Below are positions 34,116-47,893 of a stretch of DNA of 64,000 nt, in pieces. This DNA is from Gymnothorax reevesii (taxonomy: Eukaryota; Chordata; Actinopteri; Anguilliformes; Muraenidae). The notes under the pieces were generated by a model. It saw nothing but the letters and a program-made list of their open reading frames with translations. It ran no database searches and was not told the origin of the DNA. The DNA lies in contig CM056576.1 of assembly GCA_029721435.1 (NCBI GenBank), positions 119,029,166-119,093,165 on the forward strand, read 5' to 3'. The position numbers were made by a program, and so were the translations under genes. Every line of letters starts with the position of its first letter. Within the stretch, counting starts at the first letter, position 1.

Positions 34116-36859
34116 CCATTAAAATATCTTTGGACACAATGATAATCTTTCACAGATTTAGGCTTTTGCATGTTTACAGCCTGCTGGGCGTGGCTGTGTG
34201 TGTAGCACTTGTATAAGTGGTGTGCATCTGCCTGTGCAGGTGCACATTACTATCTAAATAAAGTGCCTTCCAAAAAAAAAAAAAAACCCCCAAAAAACAG
34301 TCCAACAGCGCACCATTGACTTAAGACCAGTTTTTCTGTCAACAGAACCATTGCTTTCCGCTGTCTCCAGATAGCAACGCACCTGACCACATCTCATTTT
34401 AAAACCAGCAGGCCCAGGGGCACTCAGATGGGCATAAATACTTTTGCCATTTAAACAATGTGGGCCCTGGACGGGAGAATGACTGTCTGAGACTAGCAGA
34501 CACGTGTGTTGCGCTTAACGCCGCTTTGCAACATTGAGTGCAGTGTGCATGACTGCCTGATGACTGGGTTTGGCTAACATTCCTCAAGATGCTCTTAACC
34601 TCTAATGGTCACCACAGGTATTGCAGCTTTTAAAGCTTTTTGGACCCAAAAGACAAATTTTTCCACAGATGTCCACTCAGAACAATAACTTCACCTTGAG
34701 AGCCCCCCAGAGAATGTATACAATTTTGGGCAGAACTTCAGAATTCTAACATTTCTTCACATTGAATTAATTTCTCTGAAGTGAACTTCTACTGAGACTT
34801 TTAAATTGCATAAATTCCTTCCTTTTTAGGTGCCTAGTGAGCATCCTCTCATGTGAAATCACCCCAAATTCAAACAGGGCGGCCTTCATGAAATTATTTT
34901 TTGTACCATTGAGCAGATCCCACAGGAGCCAATGAGACCGGCAGGTCCAGTTCTTCTATCTCAATGCTGTGTGTATATCACAGAATCCTGGTGAACAGAG
35001 CCTGTCTCCAAGTCCTGTCTATCTCAAAGTTCGAGCTACATCATCATGCTTTAGGTATCAGTTGTTTAAAACTTAACTTCTCTTGCTTGCTCATTTGAAA
35101 CAGCACAGCGATTTGTCTTTTTCTTAAAATGTCTCCTAACTACAGACTTATAGAGCTGGGCTCTCTCTAGTTGGCAGATATCTTCCATTGGCTTTCATCA
35201 AAGTTTGGCAGGACTGCTCTTTCACCCAGGCATAACGGATTCCCTGGGTACCTGGTCCAGCTTATGTCAAGTAGAGCCCTTGCAGAGACACGCAATTTTG
35301 CTTCCAGCCTCTTAAAAAACGATGAAATTTTTAGCTCATCCAATAGTGTATGCATCCACAGGTCATTTACCCTTTAATCAAACCCTCGAGCCAGCAACAC
35401 ATCGATTTTTCCGTAGAGCGAATCAAATGACGGACAAATGGCTACAAAATGAGTCTGATCGAATTAAATAATGATTAAACTGGATTAAATACAGGTAATG
35501 CATAAGACAAAAAGTACAAGCAATTGATTGACATTGACATACCCTAACAGCACATCCTGTAATGACTTAAATGTCACTCAATGTAGTAAACGTCAATGTG
35601 TTTTGGCAACCTGTAAATCAAGCCGTTGAATTGAAAATGAACAACCTTACCCTCCCTGAATATATTACACAGTATAAAATGCTATCCTACCTAAAAAATG
35701 CATCTTTTACCATTTTCAAGTGTGGCACTCCATGCATGTTTTCAAAAATATTATTTTATTGTCCTTATACAGTAATGGTGAAATACATGGAAATAGCATA
35801 TAATATAAATGCATCCATATCTACTTAAGAGGAGAATGGCAATGTTTTATATATTTTACAATGTAAGCAGAATATGCTGCATGAATTTGAAAATGCATTT
35901 TTTTCTCTGGTGAGGGTATATTAAATCACTTTTCCTCATCAATAATAAGGCCACTCCTACCATAATTTCCATCACAATATAGAGATTGTCCAAAATCTCA
36001 GAAGACGATGCAAAACATCTGAAAAACACCTCACTACAGGCCAAATTATGAACCTCGGTTGATGGAACCACCTTCTGGGTCGCCCATTCAAATCTCATGG
36101 GCTAATCTACCATCTTCAACGACTTCATGCGATTAATTCACCCATGGTTGCCATCATGAAAACGTAGCTAAAATGAGTTTTGGGAAGTCAATTCTCTGCT
36201 TTTCTCAGCATCCCTATTATCCATGTAGTTTCATAGCCTTTGTTGTGTTCCAAATATACTGAAATTTTTCCACGGTCTATTTTATTTTTATTTCATTCCA
36301 CGGCAAATGAGATTCAACAGAGCTGCTAAATTTATTTCTGTTTGCTGAAAGCCTGCTGGAGAGCAATAGGCTGTGTACCAAGTTATTTTGCCATATGAGT
36401 ATTCTGCTATGTCCGTATGTTCTGCAGATTCACACTTGAGAACACCACACTGCGCAAAAACTTTTCAGAGTGATCGCCAGCAGCTTTGTGGCTCCACTTT
36501 GTTATCTTCTTACTTCAAGAATGCTCGTCTTTACCCTTGGGGAGGATACTAGCCTGGCTGTCCAACGCTGCAAAGGAGCGTGGTTTCTAAAGGATGCAAT
36601 TATAAGCGCTTTTCTTCATATCGAGCAGAAACTCTTGCAGAAACAAACAAAAGAAGAAAAAAAAAAGTCTCACATAACGTGAATAGGGATCAAACTTGTA
36701 TGCCATCAGGAGAGGAATGCAGAATAGCAGCTGAAAATCATGGGGTTGGGAACCTTCCATCTCCTTTTTAATGCAATGCTCCTCACACTACAAGAAAGTA
36801 AACCGTTTCAGTGTGATACTTATTATGGCTTGATGCTCTTTCTAATAAGAAGGTAAAGA

Positions 36860-37095
36860 GCAGTGGAAAACATTTGCCCCCTTTTCACCTATTTTTCCAA
36901 ATATGACATTTTCATGTATCATATCATCAAACTAATTACACTAAATGAGTACAAGAGTAAACACAAAATGCTGCTTTGAAATGACCAGTTTGTTTATAGA
37001 AGGATAAAAAAATTCAAAACCTATATCACTCGTGAAAAAATAGTTGTCCCACCAAACCTAATGACCGGTTGTGCCACCCTTACTGGCAGCAAATA
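36860..37095. mobile_element. Decayed DNA-transposon-like fragment
   Basis: Wording such as AAAACATTTGCCCCCTTTTC, AAACCTATATCACTCGTGAA and GACCGGTTGTGCCACCCTTA resembles the non-coding end of a common fish DNA transposon. No ORF and no paired terminus were found. Confidence 0.3.
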
Positions 37096-38194
37096 CAATG
37101 CAAAAATCGAAGAAGTCGGGAATGTTGCAAATTCAGTAACTGCACCATAATCATATGTGTTCATTTCCCAGTATAAATACAAAAATCATACAGTTTCTTT
37201 ATTAAAGCTTGTTTTTGTCAGTCACCTCAAGGTTAAGTTCACAGTTAAATTAATGCAGGCGCAAATCTGACAGGACTACATCTGTTCCCACCTGGACTCG
37301 TACTAACTGTAACTGAACATGCAACAACTGCTGATCATTAAAAATCCCTAAATTTATTCGGCAATGAATAAAACAATATTTCAACCCTTCCAATTTGAAT
37401 ACAGCTCCTAGCAGGTACCACCGGAGAGTTAGGTGAGATGCCAGGAAACAAAAGGTCCCACATTTATTCAGACAGAATCCCAGGGGAGATGGGGGTCCTG
37501 GCCATGAGCCACAAAAAAAGTAACCAACATAAAAAGAAGAAGAAGAAGAAACTTTTCCAGGCAAAACCTGTATTTTGCACATGCGAGAACGCTTCCTTCT
37601 GACCCAAAACTACAAATGAGCCTATTTTTTGTTAGTTTTACTTCAAATGATCTGTGATGCGTAAACGCTGGAGCACCTCACGCTGCATTCTGAGAGAGAA
37701 GCAGGGGAGGGGAAGCGAGTGATCGAAACATAGCGCTCCGCTCAAGTCCTCTCTTCCGCTGAAAGAAAGAGAACCATCGGCACTCTCAGGTTTGAAAAAA
37801 AAAATTTGATTTCATTTAACAGATGGGAGACGTAAAATGCAATTTTCTTACTCGCCAACTCTGAAAATTCAAAACTCTTAGACTCGAAGAGTTCCGTACC
37901 CTCAGAATAAGGCTGCGGCTCGTCGACAAAAGAAACAGAACTTTCATCACAATCTTTAAGCAAAAGCAAAGACAGAGCGTTGACCATAGCTAGCATGAGT
38001 GGGGGGTTGTTAGTCAAAATGACTTTATTGAACGCATGGGGAAAATTAGGTCATCTGCCTCTGACTCATTCCAGCAAATTAGGTGCAGTGAGCCGCCACA
38101 TTATGGTGCCCAGGGACCAACTCCTGTTAATAGGTCAGGACCGTGGTGGAGAGAAATAGCAGGAGTATACCTATGATGCACATCTTCAAGGAGG

Positions 38195-38305
38195 TAAGAG
38201 AAAACCCATAAAAACACAGAGGGGAAACATTTAGACTATGTTCAGGACTCAAACCCGAAATCTCATTTTTGTGATGTAACATGCGTTGACCACTGAGTAG
38301 AGTCT
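38195..38305 (-). repeat. Degraded tRNA-SINE fragment
   Basis: The plus-strand string AAACCCATAAAAACACAGAG, then GGACTCAAACCCGAAATCTC and GTTGACCACTGAGT, is a decayed version of the inverted mermaid/DANA-type SINE pattern (AAACCCACGCAGACAC ... GGATTCGAACCC ... GCTAACCACT). The better copy is at 61.6-61.85 kb. Confidence 0.4.
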
Positions 38306-38309
38306 GGAC

Positions 38310-38640
38310 TAGGGTTGGGTAATGAGGACAAAATCCAATATAACATTTATGACTGAATACCTTAATATCATTATTGTGGCGATTCAGCAGGGATAACCAT
38401 CAGTGCTTTCACAATATATTAATACAATGAGATTATTGATGAAAAACTGTTAGTACTAGTGATGTCGACGTGATGACCAAGCAGGTACCGCCAACACCTA
38501 GAAAATATAAGTGCAGACAAATACCTTTACTGCAGTGCAGCCTTTAAAAATCAGAAAAGACAATGCTAATGTCAAATAATCACTCTACGATGACCAAATC
38601 CCAGACAATACTGCATTTTATGTCACAAAATCAATAAAAT
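38310..38640. repeat. Possible decayed AGGGTTGGG-type fish repeat
   Basis: AGGGTTGGGTAATGAGGACA followed by AAATCCAATATAACATTTAT resembles the start of an abundant fish repeat (AGGGCTGGGCGATATGG...CAATATC). It ends close to exon 5. Weak similarity only. Confidence 0.3.
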
Positions 38641-38717
38641 ATTGATACTTTGTCCAGCCAAACTCCGTACAGTGGGGATATCTGGGATAGTCTATAAGGT
38701 GGATAGGGGTAACTTAC

Positions 38718-39053
38718 CGGCTTGGTTGGTGGTGATGTCGATGGACACGTGCTGGGCCGGGTAGGGGCTCTTGTTGGACACCCCGTTGACAGCCTGAATC
38801 TCGAAGGTGTAAAGGGTGTGGGCCCACAGGTTGCTGATGAAGACGCGGGTTTCGGTGAGGCCCAGCTGGCGCGGGACGAACTCCACGTTGTCATCGCAGT
38901 GGGAGCAAGCCCGACGGTCGGCTCGGCACTTCTTGCAGACGATGTTGTAGACCACGTCTTCCCGGCTTCCCGTCTCCCGTGGCGGGTGCCACTCGAGGAT
39001 GACGGACGTCTCGTTCACGATGGAGATGACGTTTCGCGGCCCTGAGGGAACGC
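38718..39053 (-). CDS. ephb1: EphB1 exon 5: first fibronectin type III domain
   Basis: A 336-bp exon, phase 1 at both ends, encodes the complete first FN3 domain. It begins VPSGPRNVISIVNETS, includes ILEWHPPRETG, a four-cysteine loop (CKKCRADRRACSHC), the DDNVEFVPRQLGLTE strand and YTFEIQAVNGVS, and ends ITTNQA. The NET sequon is a likely N-glycosylation site. The acceptor is TTGTGCAG at 39054-39061 and the donor is GTAAGT at 38717-38712. GC content is clearly higher than in the flanking introns, as is usual for fish exons. The paired cysteines in the inter-strand loop are characteristic of Eph FN3-1. The wording matches EphB1 more closely than EphB2-B4. The domain acts as an extracellular spacer between the ligand-binding head and the membrane. 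Confidence 0.97.
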
Positions 39054-41788
39054 CTGCACAAACACAGACGGGACACTGAGAGTTCATTTTCATTTTTACA
39101 AACTCCTCAATGTCTTTACATCGGTGGTTCTTGGCTCTCCAAATCCATTGTGTTCTGACTTTAGCAAACCTGATGGGACTTCTCTCTTAACAATAGTGGC
39201 ACAGCCACTGCGTTGCTTGGCCAAACATGGCCAAAATCGAACTTGGCCTAGATTTTCATCCCATATAGATGCATATTAAATATGAAAAGGATCCTTGAAA
39301 AACTGAAGGAGCTAGGGCACTGACAAGGCAAAAAGTTTTCGGACGCACAACAGACCACCACGGAGGCATCTAACCACAGCATAAGCCCAATTGGCCTGGA
39401 GGCCAAGCGAACCAAAAATGCAACAGTTCCACACCACCATTTTAAACTTCTAATTAAATTCTTTGATTTTTCACTCTCTTAATTTGAAGTTACTTGACTC
39501 AGTTGTGTCGAGCCGTTTCCCTCTTTTCAGGGTAACTGATGCTTTGTTTAGCTGTAGGGGACGTGCTCGAGGCGACACATCAAATACTTTGATCTCGCCA
39601 GGGCGACTCGAGGAGATGTTTGCAAAGCGCTGCTCAACATCACCAATTTTATATGACGACCACAATGGAAAAATGATTGTGAAAATGAGTCACATTTTCA
39701 CGTTGTGGAGAAATGATGAATGCAAAAAATACAATTTTTTTGAAACAAAGCACAAAAAAATATAGAATATTATAATAATATGTAATATATAAAATATACA
39801 AAAATGCTAAATTTGGACTCTGATTGTTTTCCCTTTGTGGTCTTCATATGGTCTCAGCATACTGCCATAGTACCAACTTCTTTATTTTTTTACCATGCTT
39901 TTGTTTAGCCAGGTTGGGAAACTGAGAATGGAGGAATATCATGACTGATCCCTGAGACCAGGCAATATGCACTTGGAGCGCAGTAATACAGGCTCTTTGC
40001 CCTTGTTTGCTTTAAATCCCCTGACAGCTGACACCAACTTAAAATGAGCAGTTTCAAGAGGCGAGCCGAGAACTGAGCGAAACAGAGTTCAGAATTTCTG
40101 CCGTACTGAAAATACAATCGTTAACACATATTTCTGCAAACCTCGTCTTTCTGAAGTTCCGCAGCTGCGATAATACTCTTTACATAAGTCACAGGCCGCT
40201 ATTATTACACAGAGTCATTTGCGGTTCAGGATTTATGCGCCCGATCATTTTACGCGAGCGAGGGCCGGGCTTTCAACGACAGGGAAAAGCTAATGAAAGA
40301 TTCCAATTTGTTCCATACTTGATCCCGCGCCAAGAGTGGTTGTGTTTCATGAGATTCTAGCCGTCCATTGTTCGAATATGTTAAAGACTTCCTCTAGCCG
40401 GTATGTTTCCGGTGAAGCGTTGAACCCCAGGTTTTCAGCTCTGGACCCTGATGACAAGTTTTTCCGTACCAGGAGGGCAGAGGCGACAATGACATTTGGT
40501 GACAGCACAATTAATCATTGTTCTACAGGGGCACACTGAGTGACACTGTAGCGGAGTCACAATGCTGTGAAACACTAGACCTGTTTTGGGGTAACAGAAT
40601 ACCGAGCAAAAAAAAAAAAAAAAGAAAGAAAACCAACAGGGAGCGAGGGAGAAACGCGGTGTTGAGCCGAGACCTCGCCTGCGATACACGTGCTAATCAG
40701 CTGCTAGCGCAACAGAGCCCACTGCGATGCCTCCTAGGAACTGGTGGTGGTCAAAAGCAAAAAAAAAAAATGACTACCCGCAGCAGGAAGTGCTCAGAGA
40801 CGAACTGCAGAGGGAAAATACATCATGGCATAAATTATCGCTTGGGAAAAAAAAATTATAATAAAGTCTTTCCTTTCCTCTGTATTCGATCCAAAATACA
40901 GAATACATAAGTTAACCCACAGGAGATATGGATGGCCCAACCCACGCCTACCAGTTTGCTGCATCACGTCCGCTGACAAAGATGATGATTGATTTAGCAG
41001 GGCTAATGAAGGTATCGTGTTTATATAGCTCTTGGAAAGTATGACTTAGTCTTCTCATTTTGCTCATGTTTATCTTGCAAATACTGTATGATTTACTTCA
41101 TCCTGTTCAGAGGGGAGAAAAAAAGGTAGAGTTTACTGTTTATACTGTACATTAAATTTGTTAGAGATCAGCTTTGCCAGCTCAATTACACATCCAAATG
41201 GTTACCTAATCTCACAAGATCAAAGTCAGACCTGTATTAAAATGATATTGATCTTCACTGACCCACAGAGGTGGTAGCTATGCTATGATTATATGCTACA
41301 GACCACCTCATGCAAATCAGTAGAACATCCAGCTGTACTTATAAATGGTGCATTAAATAGCAGAACCACCATTTTGTCCAAGGGACAGTATAGAACAGCT
41401 CATACAGACAGGCTCTCCTCTGTAGTTGCTTCGAAACATTAGCGCTGAACATTATAGTAAGCAAGATGTTACAGTGAGGTGCAGAGCAGCACAACTCGCG
41501 TGCACTGCCTTTGTGTAGCGTGCTAAAGATGGCAAATTACAGCATAGAAGTGGATGAGCCACGATAGCACACCATTGCATTGTACTACATGATACAATAC
41601 AGTACTGGACAGCACAGTGCAGTTCTCTTTAATTAATTTGCAGTAGTCGGGAGGATTCTTTCTTGCCTCTGTTCTCCAGAAATGGGTCAGAGGAGCCGAG
41701 AATAAAGAGGTGCAGCGCTGCTACACAGACCGCAGTCTCCCAGGAGCTGAGAACGTGGAACAGGCAGCACATATACCCTTCAATCTCA

Positions 41789-41932
41789 TACACATGCACA
41801 CACACACGCATACACACGCACAAGCACACGTGCACACACACCACACGCATACACGCACGCGCACACACACACACACACACACAAACACACGCGCACACAC
41901 ACATCCACATGCGCACACAGACATGCATGCAC
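41789..41932. repeat. CA/CG-rich microsatellite
   Basis: About 140 bp of imperfect CA dinucleotide with CGCA and TGCA interruptions. It directly abuts the left end of the TTGTGGGGAC element. Confidence 0.9.
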
Positions 41933-41951
41933 TCATTCTTGTTTTCATGTT

Positions 41952-42185
41952 TTGTGGGGACATTCCATAGACTTCTGTTCATTCCCCAACCGATTTCCCT
42001 GACTTCAACCCTCAGCAGTGAAAACCGTACCCTAACCTTAACCCTAGCCTTAACCTAACGCTAACCTTATACCAACCATAACCTTAACCCCTATTGCTCA
42101 ATTTTTCCATGGGGACCTGAAAATGTCCCCATTCTACAAATAAATCTGGAATTCCATGTCTTGTGGGGGCATTTGGTCCCCACAA
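41952..42185. mobile_element. TTGTGGGGAC terminal-inverted-repeat element with telomere-like core
   Basis: The ends TTGTGGGGAC (41952-41961) and GTCCCCACAA (42176-42185) are perfect 10-bp inverted repeats. The core (42028-42093) is a degenerate array of CCCTAACCTTAACC-like units, and further copies of GGGGAC / GTCCCC occur near 42112 and 42126. Fish genomes carry many copies of this short sequence, usually flanked by CA repeats as here on both sides. Non-coding; class uncertain. Confidence 0.7.
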
Positions 42186-45100
42186 GGATAGGTAAACATG
42201 GTTCAGACACACACAAACACGCGACGCGTGCGCGCACACACAACACTCGACAGAGTGAACATGTGCTATGAGCAAAACACTATGTAGCAGGTGAAAGGAT
42301 GACAGAAACATGGCTGCCGTAAACAGTTCCTCAAGTAGAGGGAGAAGCCATCACAAACTTAACAGCACAAACAGAAATCACACACGACCACCACTTAGCA
42401 AGTGATTTGATAACTATTACGGGCTGCCCTTGGCTGTTTTAATTTTCGATGGGATTTAATTTTTAGTCTGAGTTTCCCAATGCCTGTCATCTGGTCTTAA
42501 TTTAGCCAGTGTTGATTTCGTTTCTTGAATTGGTTGCACAGCTACATAGTTTTTGAAACTAAAGTTCAAGAGACAGATTTTTATGAAAAAGAAAGAAACT
42601 GAGATACCACACAACGATATTTTACTGCAGTAGCTGCAGGGATAATGTATTTGGTAATGATGCGCTTCCAGGCTCTTTGCTGTTGTCACCTTTATAATGA
42701 AGTAGCAGTGAGACTTCGGTTCTGGCAGTGCTGAGGAGTGCCAATGGGCATAACGACTTGAAACCAGAAAAGAGGTCAGGCATCGAGCCAAAAAGGTAAT
42801 ATCGTGGCACTTGACACGGTGAAGTAAATAACCATGCTGGAGAAACTCGCTCGCCCTTCCAGCTGATCCACGAATGTCAGCGTTTTGCACAATTAAATTC
42901 ATTTCATTAAGCAAAACAACCCTTTTCAATTTAGTTTTAACTACAGCACTCGGCCGAGGGACTGTCTGAGCACAGAATTATCCACCAAACAGCCCCCTTC
43001 TGCCGTTCGGTAATGCCCCCCTTCCCTTTCCCTGACACAACCAAAGGAACCCATCCAGGGACCTGACTGCCTAGCTGGAATAAGCTATCGTTTTTTTAGA
43101 ATATTTTTACCACAAGTGATAGGAGTAATCACCAAAAAAAAAAAATAAAAAATAGAAATTAACATTTTAGAGTGTTTTTGGGCTTATTTAGGCCTCAATA
43201 GGCCAAACAAAAGGCTCAAATCACTTGGTTTATCAAACTTGTTATGGTTTAGGTTCCAATCTAGCTATATGCCAAAAATGAAAGGAATTCATGAATTATT
43301 TCTGGCTCTCCAGCAATGATGCCAAAATTTTAGAAGTGGATGCACGGGCTGCTTCGTTCCAAAACCGTAGTATCCCCAAAAGTGTTTTTTTTGGCGTATA
43401 CAAATGGGTACCTGCAAGCAGTTTCCTCTCCGTAGCATAGAATCTGCACGCGAAGTCGCAATTACTGCGCCGTCTTAAAAGCGTCTTGGCAGTGTTTCTC
43501 CACCACCGGAGGTTCAGGGCTCAGCTGGGATCGTGTTAGAGAGCAGGTGTATCGGCGGAAGCGGGTTGTGCACAGACACGAACATGCGAGGCTAGCCACG
43601 CACAAGCACACACGCGTGAACGAACATGCACCATACGCTGTATGACATCAAGTGCGCACGCACAGACATACACAAGTTAGCGGTTAGCTAGCATAGCAAT
43701 CGCGCTAATGATTCCCGCTAGCGCCCGAGGCTAACCATAAAACCGGTCATCCGAAACAAGAGCCACAGCCTGACATGCAGCTCACAGTCTGTGGGCTGCC
43801 AGACGGCTCGGTCCAGGGGATTATGCGGGGAATGACAATTACAGCAGCTTAGGCTGGTTTTACAAGTGCCTTCTACAGAAATGTCTGATCTGAGGAGGTT
43901 TGGACCTTCATCAGAAATCCAAACCGCACGTTATCCCAAAATCAGGGGCCATTAGATCCTTGAGGACTGCTACACAAAAACAGTCCTTATCATAAAAAAA
44001 AAAATAAAAATCAGGTAAGTTGTGCCCCTCCAGCTATTCCTGTAGTTTTGAGTTAATCACAATACAGACTAATTTAGTTATTTGAATCCATTAATGAATT
44101 TTTTCTTTGCATTTCAAGAAAATTTGACCCCTGTAGTATTTGAAGGGGTGATCACGCCCACCTATGCCAAAACACAGCTCACTGTGATGGGGAAACCACT
44201 TGATCGTAAATAGGGTTACATGACAATCATAAGTTATGCCAATAAAGTCACATGTTTGGAGGCCGGTTTTCCAGCATTTCGGATGACTGCGCATTCTCTA
44301 TGTGGCTGTCAAATCGGCCTCTAGGATTCAAAGGGTTAAATTTGTTCAAGCTGGATTTATAAACCGTGAGGCTACTGTTGGTCTATAGGCCCTGATCAGC
44401 AATTAAAAAAAGGGATGCAGCAATTTCTTTTCTTACGTTTGATGTGTTTCCAGGAAAATACTATTTTTATGATCCACTTTCACCACGCAAACTTTGCAAT
44501 GCACATTTTCTGGATGGGGAGGGAGGTGCTGTTAGTTTAAAGCACACCCTGAACCAAAGCATTTTACAGCCACTTAACATCACACACCGCATTGTAAGAA
44601 CGGTGATAATAACGGTATAACAGATAAACGGTGATACAGTTAGTGAGCATGAGTGGAAATAGAGCCTAAAGCCATTCTTGAATCAATTTCTCCAATCACT
44701 AAATAAATAAAAAATTTGAGTACAGAATACTGTCACCGGGGAAATAAGAAACCCGATTAAACAATTGTAATTGTTTCTAGTTAGATTTAATTAATGGGTA
44801 ACAAACCAGCCCTTTAGACATTTTTACATTGACAGTAATGCATTTTGTATCTCATGGGATGTGATGATCGCTTCAGACAAGATCAACCTTCTTGTTTTAC
44901 ATGAAAAGCAAGATGATACGTTGCTACAGTATGCTGCTCGGACTGCAACTGCAATCTCCTTGTGCTACTACAATATGCTAACAAAAAAAAAAAAAAAATC
45001 TAATCATGACGGGCTTTTTTTCCCCCCAAGCCTCGGTACTGAAAGTGAAGGGTTTTTTCCTTCAATATCTGCAACATCTGAGTTTAGTGGTTACTAAAAA

Positions 45101-45535
45101 ATGATGAATGAGCAGGAATAAAAATGGTAAAGCGATTAATCACACTTAAAACGGCTCGGTATCGTAACAACCTACGCTATCACTGCTGCCATAGCCTCGC
45201 TGCCGCTACTACTCCCACGAATTACGACTCCCTTTTGTTAATTCAGCAGCTACAACTGCTGCTACAGCTATTATGCCAACAGCAGCGCGACGGGATTCCT
45301 ATGCTACAATTAGCAAAAATCAATAAAAAGGGAACGGTCTGCAGGAGAACTGAAAGCTGGATTTCAGAAAGAAAGCAGGTTCCCAGAATAGAGAACCCCA
45401 CCATTCACCCCCCTCAAATTCAAATTGCACAATGAGGCCATTGTGTGAACTCCCGATTGAGTTGAGGAACGGCAAACTTCAGGAGCTCACAGTATGCTCT
45501 GACAGACCCTTAAAAAGTGAAAAACTGCTGACCCA

Positions 45536-45551
45536 GAGAGAAAGAGAGAGC

Positions 45552-45592
<41 letters not shown>

Positions 45593-45622
45593 ATGTGGGG
45601 AGGGATAGAAGGAGAGAGAGTA
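45536..45622. repeat. Compound GA/TG/GA microsatellite
   Basis: GAGAGAAAGAGAGAGC, then a GT run of about ten units, then a GA run and further GGAGAGAG sequence. Confidence 0.85.
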
Positions 45623-46771
45623 AGTTAAGGCACCGCTATCCTTGTAATTTTAGGTGAGTGGTATGTAGGCCCAGATTTTGGGTCTCACCCCCATGAAGCC
45701 GAGTAGCATGACCAGGTCACAGCTCCACTGCTAGCTCTGGGACCCTCAGAGGCCTGGTCTATCACAGCAGAGAGAGGCTAACCCTACGCTACACTGACAG
45801 AACACAGCCACACAGGTCTGAGGCCAGGGGGCAGCATGTGGCTATTTTCGTCAACGTCGGCGAGCTATCGGCTGTGCACTGCAGCAGACAGCAGGGAGTG
45901 CGGACCCCACATGGCACTCTGCTCTAGTGCTGTTGAGTAAGGTAGCATGGGACCACCACAGCCCGAGAAAACTGTCCTCATACAGTAACGTACAAATGTT
46001 ATTTGAAGTGAGGCTTATCAGCGGAAAAAAAAAAAAAAAACATAAGAGATGAACTAAAACTGAAGTAGAAATTGTCCCCATTCATAAAATTGTCATTTAG
46101 GCAGTAATATTATTCATAATGGAAAGCAAAGTGGCCTGTCGCTCCATATACTGCGCTCCAGTTCCTCCGGCCTCGTGGGAGCCGACCGAATGTGGAGCAG
46201 GAACCGGAGGGCTGAACTGACTGGGCCGACTGAAAAAACTCCCAGAAACCCTTGCTGGGGCCCCAATTTCTCGGCTGCGAAACGTCAGAAGAATTTGCCG
46301 AGATTTTAACTCGCTGAAGATATTCATGACCAGCACTTGCTATTCCTATGTGGTTGTGTGGAAGGCTTCATAATACCAGCATTCTGTACTGAACAAGCAA
46401 TTTGTTTATCCTTGATACAAAACAAACAAGAATGCATAATTGCTTATATGAAGTACGCCCGAACCTAATAAGCATTCGTCCTTAACTTGATGAATGCATG
46501 CAAAATATTCTTCTTCCTTCACAAACACAAATCAGGGAGCTCATTTTGTTTATCGCTACACTATCCAAACGGTTTGTAACAGAAAACAGGACCAATCCGA
46601 TCATCCGATAGAATTGATACTGGATTGACGAATATCACAATGAAAATCCATAAAATCCTGCCGAGGAGTATGCCAAGCCTATTTTGTCAATAGTAAACGG
46701 ACATAAATTCCCCATACCATTATATTCAGCCCATACCATTATCAAAACAAAGCAAATTAGGGTTCACTTAC

Positions 46772-46927
46772 TGGTGCAGGGGGCGTCTGGCTTGTCCATG
46801 TCCCCGCGGTAGTAGCCATTACGGCAGACGCAGATTCCAGAAGCTTCTGAGGTGGACCTGCTGTTGAGGGGGCACTGCAGGCACAGTCCGGTCCCTCGGT
46901 CAGATTTGAAAGTCCCAGGCGGGCATG
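46772..46927 (-). CDS. ephb1: EphB1 exon 4: Cys-rich / EGF-like segment
   Basis: This exon encodes 51 complete residues of the extracellular cysteine-rich region between the ephrin-binding domain and the first fibronectin III domain. The reading is CPPGTFKSDRG, then CLQCPLNSRSTSEASG, then ICVCRNGYYRGDM, ending PDAPCT. Six cysteines are visible, with the CPPGTF start and the CxCxxGYYR core typical of all Eph receptors. The acceptor is CTCCCACAG before CATGCC, and the donor is GTAAGT at 46771-46766. The exon is 156 bp, phase 1 at both ends, so skipping it would keep the frame. It lacks only the first base of its first Ala codon, which comes from exon 3 outside the window. In the folded receptor this stretch helps form receptor-receptor contacts in ligand-induced clusters (family knowledge). 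Confidence 0.96.
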
Positions 46928-47893
46928 CTGTGGGAGACAACAATGAGGGTACCTCAGAGCTGGCAGTGCAGAAATGGCACTATTATTTTGTTCACTGGAG
47001 GAAAAAAGCTCCAGATTTCTGAATGCTTTAGTTCTTTTTTCCCCACTGTGATGAAAAATACATTGTGATTGAACAAAAGCTAGGTTCACTGACCCCGAAG
47101 AGACAATGTTCCCTTCGCAAAGTAGCTGCTGTGGTTAAAGTGGGACTTGAACTCACAATTTTTGTAACCATCTGGCAAACACATACATTTTTTACCATGG
47201 TGTATAAAGCTGAGGTTCCTCAAACAGGAAGGTTAAGTGTATAATGGCCAACTCTACACATAAACCTGCTTTTGTACACAGTCTCTCGTGACTCAGTTAG
47301 CAAAATAACATGTTTCTAGCACATCAATAGTCTGGCACACTGGAAAAATATCCTCTTTTTCCCACATTGCACAAACAACTTTAAAGATTTTTCAGAGGAA
47401 AAACATACACCTGTTATCTGGACCTGTTTGCAAGATAGCGGAAAAAAACTGATGAGGAGTGGTGAAATAAATTTTTGTAAAACTGTCTGTCACAACATGA
47501 CAAACGTAATTACCCATCCACAGCAATGCAGCAAAAAACAACCATGGCATTTTATGCCAACCCTGAATGTTAGCATCTGTTGTTGCTAACTGATAAGGAG
47601 CAGCATCATTGTCACTAGTGTGACCAAAGTTTTTCTTTAAAAGAATGCTCATAGACAGTGTAAAAACTACAGACCAAGTTACTGGGACATAAACCACTGA
47701 TGTTCCTCAGGGTTGGGGGTACTTCCGCTTAATTTCATTTTGCTTCAGTACTCAGTCTGGACACTCGGAGCTCTACCTCTTTTACCTCGGCAGAAAGTTC
47801 GCCGGACCAACCAACGAACGAACAGAAGGAGTGGCCAAGAGCCATGATGTAGTAGCTGCACCGAGTTTGACACTGTAGTCTCCAAAATAAACA

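Larger units (their letters stand above)
39054..46771 (-). other. ephb1: ephb1 intron 4
   Basis: 7.7 kb. Apart from the CA-flanked TTGTGGGGAC element at 41.8-42.2 kb and a TG/GA microsatellite at 45.5 kb, I see several A or T runs (40607-40625, 40762, 43131-43155, 44982-44998, 46025-46041) and nothing else that can be supported. Confidence 0.9.

Noticed and set aside
41629..42058. ORFs of 80-131 codons over CA repeats
   Set aside because: They are readings of microsatellite DNA (His-Thr or Val-Cys repeats).
42028..42093. Interstitial telomere sequence
   Set aside because: The CCCTAA-like units are too degenerate and sit inside a known type of inverted-repeat element; not a chromosome-fusion scar.
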